Assembly: GCF_004353225.1 (NCBI RefSeq)
Contig: NZ_CP037934.1
Coordinates: forward strand, 3,596,001 to 3,660,000
Reading direction: 5' to 3'
DNA: 64,000 bases
Source of the DNA: Marinobacter sp. JH2
Lineage (GTDB): Bacteria > Pseudomonadota > Gammaproteobacteria > Pseudomonadales > Oleiphilaceae
A program made the position numbers and the translations under genes. Under the pieces are notes generated by a model that searched no databases, had not been told where the DNA came from, and worked only from the letters and a program-made list of their open reading frames with translations. Below, in pieces: positions 58,422-64,000 of this stretch (position 1 is its first letter; every line of letters begins with the position of its first letter).

Positions 58422-61400
58422 TGACGCGTAGTCTTCTTAATTATCAGCGATTGTTGGGTATGGTGGTGACCATGCTTTGCTTGTTGGGGCTCGCTGCGTA
58501 CAGCACTATGCCCCGACAGGAGGACCCGTCTTTTCCTTATCGCGCGGGTATAATTTCAGTGAATTACCCGGGTGCGAGTGCCGAAGCGGTTGAGCGGCTG
58601 GTGTTACGGCCTTTAACCGATGAACTGCGGCAGGTTGAAGAGGTTGATTTCAGTCAAGGCACGGCCCGTACCGGTGTGGCCTTGGCCCGAATTAAACTGC
58701 TGGATCGCATCTACGACACCGATGCGGCGTGGGATCGGGTGCGTCAGGCGATGGAGCGCGCCAAACAGGATTTCCCCGATGGTGTAGGACAGATGAGCCT
58801 TGACGACCGGCTTATTGATATCCCCGCGGTGCTGCTGGCGGTGGGCGGTTCGCCTTCCGTGACGGAACTGTCGAAAGCTGCGGAACGCCTTAAGCAGAAC
58901 CTCTCAGATATTCCGGGTGTCTCCCGCATCGAGCTTGAAGGCGATGTGGATGAACAAATCACACTGGCGTTAGACGACGCCGCATTGTTCCGGCTAGGCA
59001 TTTCCCCACAGCGAGTGTTGCAAACACTGTCTCAGCGTAACCAAACCACGCCCGGGGGGTTTGTGGTGGTGGATGGAAAGCGCTTATCTGTTTTGCCCAA
59101 CTCCGAATTCAGCAACATCGAAGCCATTCGCGCGACGCCCATCGAATTGCCGGATGGCTCGCAGGTTCCTCTCGCAGCTGCCGCCGAAGTTTGGCGTGGC
59201 CCGGTTGAGCCGCGTCAGCCGGAAACCTGGTTTGATGGCGAACGGGTCGTTTTGGTATCCCTCATCATGGAAGAAGGCAACACCGATGCCATTCGCTTTG
59301 GGGAGCGAATCCGCAACAGGCTAGATGAGGTTCGCTCGGACTTCGAGCCCTTCGAACTGAGGGAAATGTTTTTCCAGCCCGACAAGGTGTCAGACCGACT
59401 GGATAATCTGGCGTGGAGCCTGGTGCTCTCGGTACTGATTATCGTAGCGGTGGTGTTTACTGGAATGGGCATACGAATGGGCCTGCTGGTGGCCTCTATC
59501 CTGCCGATGGTGGCAATGATCAGTGTGGGGCTATACGACCTCGGTGGCGGCGTACTGCACCAGATTGCCGTGATTGGCATGGTGATTTCGCTTGGTATTC
59601 TCATCGATAACGCCATCGTGATCGTGGAAAGCATTCAGGGTTATCTGGATGTCGGTATGCGCCGCTTGGATGCGCTTAAGAAAGCGGTTAGTGAATTGGC
59701 GGGGCCCCTTGGCGCCTCAACCGGTACCACGCTTGCGGCCTTCGCACCGTTGCTCATGGCTAAAGGGGGGGCTGCCGACTTCACCCGCGGCGTTCCCGTT
59801 ATGATCATGCTGACGCTGTCCGTCAGCTACCTGCTGGCGATCTCGGCTGTTCCTTTATTGGCGACTCGTTTTCTAAAAGCCCGCAAGAACGTGAGTGAAG
59901 ACCGGCTGGTTGGCTTTGCTCGTGTTCTCGGCGGTTTGGTCTACCGACATCCGTCCAAGCTGATCCTTTTGGGTACAGTGCTCGTTGCCATCAGCGTGGG
60001 TTTGACACCGTTTATGGCTCAGCAATTCTTCCCGAACGCAGACCGACCGCGGGTGATTGTCGAAATGTACATGCCGGAAGGCACCGATCAGGCCCGGACC
60101 GCGGAAGTTGCCGAGAACCTGGAACGTGCCATTCGCACCCAGCCCGAAGCGTTGGAAGTGCACCGCTTTGTTGGCTTTACCGGCCCAAGTTTCTACTACA
60201 ACTTGCAGCGTGCACCGCAATCACCGAACCGGGCTCGCCTGGTGGTGCAAACGCCTACTTTGGCAGACACCACCGATTTGGTTCGAAAGATCCGTAAAGA
60301 GGTAGCCCAAAACTTGCCGGAACTGGAAATCTCCGTGGGGATTCTGGGGCAGGGCCCACCACGCACTGCGCCTGTTGATGTGCGTGTTTACCATGCGGAT
60401 GACGATGTCCGAGTGTTGGCAACCGAACAGATCTATTCGATCCTTCGTGATGTGGAAGGCACTGTAGACGTCCGCCACGATCTGGACATCGGTGTGCCGA
60501 GCATCGCCATCAATGTGGACGACGCGACCGCGGCCCGTTATGGCCTGACCCGTGCTGATGTAGCACAAAGCCTTTATGGACAGAGTTTCGGTGCCATGGC
60601 AGAACGCTATCGCCAGGAAGAAGACCCGATCCCCATCGTGCTTCGCTCGCGTGAGGGTACCTCTTTGTCGTTGTCGCGCTTGTTGTCGGTAAACATCTAC
60701 AACAACCGTGGTGATGCTATCCCGCTGTCTGCCGTGGCTACAGCTGAAACCACGTGGGAGCCTGCAGCCCGGTACCTGCGCAACGGGGTACGGGTGAACG
60801 CGGTAGCCGCCAATCTGGAAAAGGGCTACAGCTTTAGCCAGGCGCTCGACGGACTGAACGCAGCACTGGAAGACAGTCCGCTACCATCCGGAACGCGCCT
60901 GGAAATGGGCGGCGATGCTGAGGGCTCAAATGACGCCAACAGCGCGCTGCTCACCGCAGCACCCATTGGCATGCTGTTGTTGCTGTTCTTTTTGCTGCTG
61001 CAGTTCAACTCATTCCGCCGTGTGGGCATTATCTTGCTGACCGTGCCCTTGGCGACGGTGGGAATATTCCCCGGCCTGGTGTTGTCGGGCTCGCCCTTTG
61101 GTTTTCAGTCGCTTTTGGGAGTGATTGCGTTAGTAGGCATTGTGGTCAACAACGCCATCGTTCTGCTGGACGTGATGGATCGGGAGTTGGAAAAGGGCAG
61201 GGCAATCAAAGATGCGGTCAGAACCGCAGTAGAGCGCCGCACCCGGCCAATACTGCTCACTACCGCCACCACAGTGGCCGGATTGCTGCCGCTGGCGCTC
61301 TCCAGTTCCACATTATGGCCACCCATGGCATGGGCGATTATCTCCGGCTTGCTGGCCTCTACGGTGCTGACTTTGCTGGTGATCCCGGCCGTGTGCACCA

Positions 61401-61447
61401 AACTCATCAAACTACCGGTGGCAGAACCTGAAAACGCCCCGGCATGA
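58421..61447 (+). CDS. RND family efflux pump (HAE-type inner membrane transporter)
   Basis: A 1008-residue RND permease with twelve predicted helices and two large periplasmic loops. The motif LIDNAIVIVE in TM4 keeps one of the two usual proton-relay acids (DN where AcrB has DD), common among HAE-type relatives. Later motifs are GFQSLLGVIALVGIVVNNAI and RRTRPILLTTATTVAGLLPL. Substrate cannot be inferred; the adaptor is a lipoprotein and no outer membrane channel gene is adjacent. Confidence 0.93.
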   Translation: MTRSLLNYQRLLGMVVTMLCLLGLAAYSTMPRQEDPSFPYRAGIISVNYPGASAEAVERLVLRPLTDELRQVEEVDFSQGTARTGVALARIKLLDRIYDTDAAWDRVRQAMERAKQDFPDGVGQMSLDDRLIDIPAVLLAVGGSPSVTELSKAAERLKQNLSDIPGVSRIELEGDVDEQITLALDDAALFRLGISPQRVLQTLSQRNQTTPGGFVVVDGKRLSVLPNSEFSNIEAIRATPIELPDGSQVPLAAAAEVWRGPVEPRQPETWFDGERVVLVSLIMEEGNTDAIRFGERIRNRLDEVRSDFEPFELREMFFQPDKVSDRLDNLAWSLVLSVLIIVAVVFTGMGIRMGLLVASILPMVAMISVGLYDLGGGVLHQIAVIGMVISLGILIDNAIVIVESIQGYLDVGMRRLDALKKAVSELAGPLGASTGTTLAAFAPLLMAKGGAADFTRGVPVMIMLTLSVSYLLAISAVPLLATRFLKARKNVSEDRLVGFARVLGGLVYRHPSKLILLGTVLVAISVGLTPFMAQQFFPNADRPRVIVEMYMPEGTDQARTAEVAENLERAIRTQPEALEVHRFVGFTGPSFYYNLQRAPQSPNRARLVVQTPTLADTTDLVRKIRKEVAQNLPELEISVGILGQGPPRTAPVDVRVYHADDDVRVLATEQIYSILRDVEGTVDVRHDLDIGVPSIAINVDDATAARYGLTRADVAQSLYGQSFGAMAERYRQEEDPIPIVLRSREGTSLSLSRLLSVNIYNNRGDAIPLSAVATAETTWEPAARYLRNGVRVNAVAANLEKGYSFSQALDGLNAALEDSPLPSGTRLEMGGDAEGSNDANSALLTAAPIGMLLLLFFLLLQFNSFRRVGIILLTVPLATVGIFPGLVLSGSPFGFQSLLGVIALVGIVVNNAIVLLDVMDRELEKGRAIKDAVRTAVERRTRPILLTTATTVAGLLPLALSSSTLWPPMAWAIISGLLASTVLTLLVIPAVCTKLIKLPVAEPENAPA

Positions 61448-61450
61448 TGA

Positions 61451-61487
61451 CGTCAGGCAGGGTGGCGATCCATTACCCTGCCTGACG
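61451..61487. terminator. Hairpin shared by the RND and astE 3' ends
   Basis: CGTCAGGCAGGGT pairs with ACCCTGCCTGACG (13 bp). The right arm is also the last codons of astE. No strong T-run on either strand, so termination may be modest. Confidence 0.6.
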
Positions 61488-62522
61488 CTTATTCCTTGCT
61501 CTAACCATTAAGCCAACCCGTTGCCCCACCGGAACCTCTCGATTCGGGAATACAATCGCTTCGGCCTCTGCGCCCACACGGTAACAACTCTCACCATCTT
61601 CCCAAATTACCGTACCCGGCGGGTACAGAGTAAAATTAGACGCATCCTCGGGCACATGAAACCGAAACCCCGGCCCGGTATTCAAAACCTCATGCACCAC
61701 CTCAAACACCGTCAGTTGCTCTGAGTTCTGGGACTGTGGCGCTGGCGCACCACGAAACCGCCGCCGCAACGCCAGTTGAATACCGTTAAAACGCTGCAAA
61801 TCATTCTGACCAAACGGCCGCACTTTCCCAAGCTCTACGGTAAAACTCTCGGCACCCAGCTGGCTGGCAGTAAACGAAGAAAACACCGTGGACTCTTTGT
61901 GCTGCAGCAGCAGCGCTCCCACCTCCGCCTCCAGCAAAAACGCACACTGCTCCCGCGGAACCAAACGCCCCGGTACAAACGGATACAACGCAAAGCGTTC
62001 CTGCTTTGACGGCCGAATCGCCGTATGTAAATCGTAATGGCTCAACGCCAGAGCCGAATGCTCTGCGGCAAACGCCCGACAGATTTCCTCGATAAACCGG
62101 GCCCGCTTGGCTTCTGGCAAGTCTGCATATTCCGCCTTCTCATGAGCGCCGTTAAATAACCGGTTCATGTTTACATCCAAAAACCGTTTACCGGCTGCCA
62201 TGGCTGGCGGATTACCGAGAATCAGCAGCAGCGGGCAAGCCAATCGCCACTCGCGTGCGAGCAACCCGGAGACCAGCCCATTCAATACCTCAATCGGTGC
62301 CGTCTCGTTACCATGAACCCCCGCTGAAACAATCAAGGCCTCGTGGTTCGGGTTATCCCGTTCAACGGGTGGTGTGAGCCACAGTACGCCGTTGGCGATT
62401 CGGGCAACGTGGGTGCCGTCCGCAAGTTGCGAGGTGGTTTCAGGAAGGTTAGAGGAAGCGAATGAAAGGGTGTGCGAAAGCCAGTCGGGAGAAGTGCCGA
62501 AAAGGTGTGTGAGCGTGTTCAT
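61473..62522 (-). CDS. astE: Succinylglutamate desuccinylase
   Basis: A 349-residue zinc hydrolase of the AstE/aspartoacylase family, releasing succinate and glutamate in the last AST step. Zinc and catalytic motifs: VSAGVHGNETAPIEVLNGLV, LDVNMNRLFNG and ALSHYDLHTAIRPSKQERFA. ATG 62522 follows GGGAGAGGG; the longer frame reads into the palindromic repeat. It is separated from astCAB by the RND genes and lies on the opposite strand. Confidence 0.93.
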   Translation of the reverse strand: MNTLTHLFGTSPDWLSHTLSFASSNLPETTSQLADGTHVARIANGVLWLTPPVERDNPNHEALIVSAGVHGNETAPIEVLNGLVSGLLAREWRLACPLLLILGNPPAMAAGKRFLDVNMNRLFNGAHEKAEYADLPEAKRARFIEEICRAFAAEHSALALSHYDLHTAIRPSKQERFALYPFVPGRLVPREQCAFLLEAEVGALLLQHKESTVFSSFTASQLGAESFTVELGKVRPFGQNDLQRFNGIQLALRRRFRGAPAPQSQNSEQLTVFEVVHEVLNTGPGFRFHVPEDASNFTLYPPGTVIWEDGESCYRVGAEAEAIVFPNREVPVGQRVGLMVRARNKRQAG

Positions 62523-62592
62523 GAAACCCTCTCCCGTATAGTTTTTGTGATTACCGGAGCGGGCCAAACTTGAGGCCCAGAAGCAGGTTCTG

Positions 62593-62706
62593 GGCTGGGT
62601 GTCGGGGTGGTCTTGCCGAGAATTTCGAAGGCCAAGGATGGCCTGAGAGAAGCGCACATGGATGTGCTCGTAGCGGTTCTCGGCAAGACCACCCCGACAC
62701 TTAGCC
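62593..62706. repeat. Variable-stem palindromic element, copy B (inverted core)
   Basis: A perfect 24-bp inverted repeat (62599-62622 and 62677-62700) extends by two wobbles and four more pairs to about 30 bp. It encloses a 54-nt core (62623-62676) whose reverse complement is 48/54 identical to copy A. The six differences are all transitions. Four of them form two compensatory pairs in the internal hairpin. Stem sequence is unrelated to copy A. It lies downstream of hisM and upstream of astE, all on the minus strand. Confidence 0.85.
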
Positions 62707-62726
62707 TTGCACCAATAGTAAAAGAA

Positions 62727-63449
62727 TCAGGAATTCGCAGGCTTTTGATGCCGCAACAAATGATTTTCCAGTTTACGAAATACAAAAACCAGAATGAACG
62801 TCAAAACCAAATAAATCAGCGCCACAAAAATAAACGCATCAAACGGCGCATAAAACCGCGAGTAAATATTCCGCGCCGCCCCGGTAAGATCCACAATCGT
62901 AACGATACTTGCGATGGCACTCGCATGAAGCATAAAAATAACCTCATTCGAATACGCCTGAACCGCCCGGCGCGCCGCACTCGGAAGAATGATCCGACGC
63001 ATCCGCAAGAACCAGTCCATACCGTAAGCCTTCGCCGCTTCAATCTCGCCATTCGGCGTCGACATAATGGCACCGCGAATAATCTCAGTGGTATAGGCCG
63101 CCGTATTCAGGGTAAACGCCAGCAGAGCAGGGTAGAGCGGCTCTTTGAAAATCTCCCACCAGAAGGTTTCCTGAATCCCCGGAATCTGCGCCACACCGTA
63201 GTAAATAATATACAACTGAATCAGCAGTGGCGTACCGCGAAACAAATAGGTGTACAGCCAAATAGGGCCGGAAACAAACGGATTCTTAACCGTACGAAGA
63301 ATCGCCAAAGGCACCGCCACAATCAGCCCGATGACCAAAGATAAAAACACCAAGTGCACGGTAGTAACCAGCCCATCCCAGTATTCCATCAGAGTCATGG
63401 CGGTGAAAATTTCGTTGGAGTTCAGCCAATCGGCAATAAAATCAGGCAT
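62727..63449 (-). CDS. hisM: Amino acid ABC transporter permease, HisM/AotM type
   Basis: A 240-residue HisM-family permease with about five helices: FRGTPLLIQLYIIYYGVAQI, the HisMQ-type EAAKAYGMDWFLRMRRIILP loop that contacts the ATPase, and NEVIFMLHASAIASIVTIVD. Placement beside arginine catabolism genes suggests arginine/ornithine (Aot-like) uptake. It starts three bases after hisQ. Copy B of the palindromic element follows its stop. Confidence 0.9.
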   Translation of the reverse strand: MPDFIADWLNSNEIFTAMTLMEYWDGLVTTVHLVFLSLVIGLIVAVPLAILRTVKNPFVSGPIWLYTYLFRGTPLLIQLYIIYYGVAQIPGIQETFWWEIFKEPLYPALLAFTLNTAAYTTEIIRGAIMSTPNGEIEAAKAYGMDWFLRMRRIILPSAARRAVQAYSNEVIFMLHASAIASIVTIVDLTGAARNIYSRFYAPFDAFIFVALIYLVLTFILVFVFRKLENHLLRHQKPANS

Positions 63450-63452
63450 CGC

Positions 63453-64000
63453 TTAATTCCCCTGAACCACGCCGACGTTGGCTCGTTTATCAAGCCAGCG
63501 GATGAATAATTCTGTGACTGCCGTCAAGGTCAAGTACACCGCTGCCACTGGAATAAAGAAATGGAACGGCATCCGCTCTGCTTTTGCTGCTTCCTCAGCC
63601 ACACGCACCATATCGGTAAGGCCAATGATGGAAACCAGCGCAGTGGTTTTCAGTAGTACTTGCCAGTTGTTCCCGATGCCTGGCAAGGCATGACGCATCA
63701 TTTGCGGGATCATCACCCGGCGAAACGTATGCCAGCGGGTAAAACCATAAGCCTTAGCGGCTTCGATCTGACCAACGTTCACCGCCAGAAACGCACCGCG
63801 GAAGGTCTCCGTCATGTAAGCGCCGAAAATAAGACCGATGGTCACCACGCCAGAGATGAACGGATCAAACTGAAAAAAGAAATCGATTTCCCGGGTTTCC
63901 CATAAATAATCTGAAAGCGCATTTACCGCGACCTGACCGCCATAGTAAAACAGCAGCATCATTACCAAATCGGGCACGCCCCGAATCAGAGTGGTGTAAG
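63453..64000 (-). CDS. hisQ: Amino acid ABC transporter permease, HisQ/AotQ type (partial)
   Basis: The 5' end lies beyond the window; about 182 residues are seen. TTLIRGVPDL at the window edge is the conserved start of the permease core, followed by MTETFRGAFLAVNVGQIEAA, the EAAKAYGFTRWHTFRRVMIP coupling loop and LKTTALVSIIGLTDMV. It forms the membrane pair with HisM. Binding-protein and ATPase genes are expected beyond 64 kb. Confidence 0.9.
   Translation of the reverse strand, partial: YTTLIRGVPDLVMMLLFYYGGQVAVNALSDYLWETREIDFFFQFDPFISGVVTIGLIFGAYMTETFRGAFLAVNVGQIEAAKAYGFTRWHTFRRVMIPQMMRHALPGIGNNWQVLLKTTALVSIIGLTDMVRVAEEAAKAERMPFHFFIPVAAVYLTLTAVTELFIRWLDKRANVGVVQGN

Noticed and set aside
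62607..63344. Plus-strand ORF of 245 residues opposite hisM and the repeat
   Set aside because: It lies antisense to a well-supported permease gene and is full of Arg, Asn and Gln, as expected from a shadow frame.

Overview
The window looks like about 64 kb of chromosome from a marine gammaproteobacterium, most like Marinobacter. This rests on protein similarity recalled from memory and on gene order (ratA-rnfH/bamE/fur/recN/grpE-dnaK-dnaJ, carAB-greA, yhbY/ftsH-folP-glmM-tpiA-secG-tRNA-Leu, rimP-nusA-infB-rbfA-truB-rpsO-pnp). No database search was run. Most of the window is conserved core genome. There is no CRISPR array, prophage, integrase or recognisable insertion sequence.

Layout. 1-3.7 kb: the end of an unidentified membrane protein, then ratA, rnfH, bamE, fur and recN. 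3.7-8.6 kb: a stress junction where two LexA boxes (recN) face a sigma-32 promoter (grpE), followed by grpE, dnaK, dnaJ and dapB. 8.9-13.8 kb: carA, carB, greA. 13.9-20 kb: yhbY, ftsH, folP, glmM, tpiA, secG and tRNA-Leu(GAG); rlmE, often next to ftsH, is absent here. 20.3-29 kb: the rimP-to-pnp translation and RNA-decay cluster. 29.2-33.2 kb: an envelope-flavoured set (lipoprotein hydrolase, DUF4105 protein, DUF3015 protein, small lipoprotein). 33.3-38.2 kb: a branched-chain amino acid ABC transporter (livKHMGF). 38.3-43.5 kb: a TPR protein, a MarR regulator, a Lon-type protease resembling Pseudomonas AsrA, and the thioredoxin-TPR protein CnoX. 43.5-51.1 kb: a KamA-family radical SAM protein, aceE-aceF and a glutaryl-CoA dehydrogenase. 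51.2-64 kb: a small ORF, a DcaP-like porin, then an arginine (AST pathway) catabolic region (astC-astA-astB ... astE) with histidine/arginine-type permease genes (hisM, hisQ). A TetR-controlled RND efflux pair sits inside that region, and astD is missing from it.

The most unusual feature is a repeat with a constant 54-nt core and a site-specific stem. At 29091-29202 and, inverted, at 62593-62706, cores identical at 48 of 54 positions are enclosed by long perfect inverted repeats (29 bp and 24 bp) whose sequences are unrelated between the two sites. Four of the six core differences form two compensatory base-pair changes in an internal hairpin, which points to selection on a folded structure. 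A third long palindrome (39897-39983) has a similar outline but a different core. None of the three has a U-tract, so they are not ordinary intrinsic terminators.

Other points: candidate sigma-32 promoters for grpE and for cnoX, a long hairpin in the pnp leader, a perfect palindrome before marR, two palindromes in the tetR/RND divergent region, and two small ORFs that automated calling could miss.
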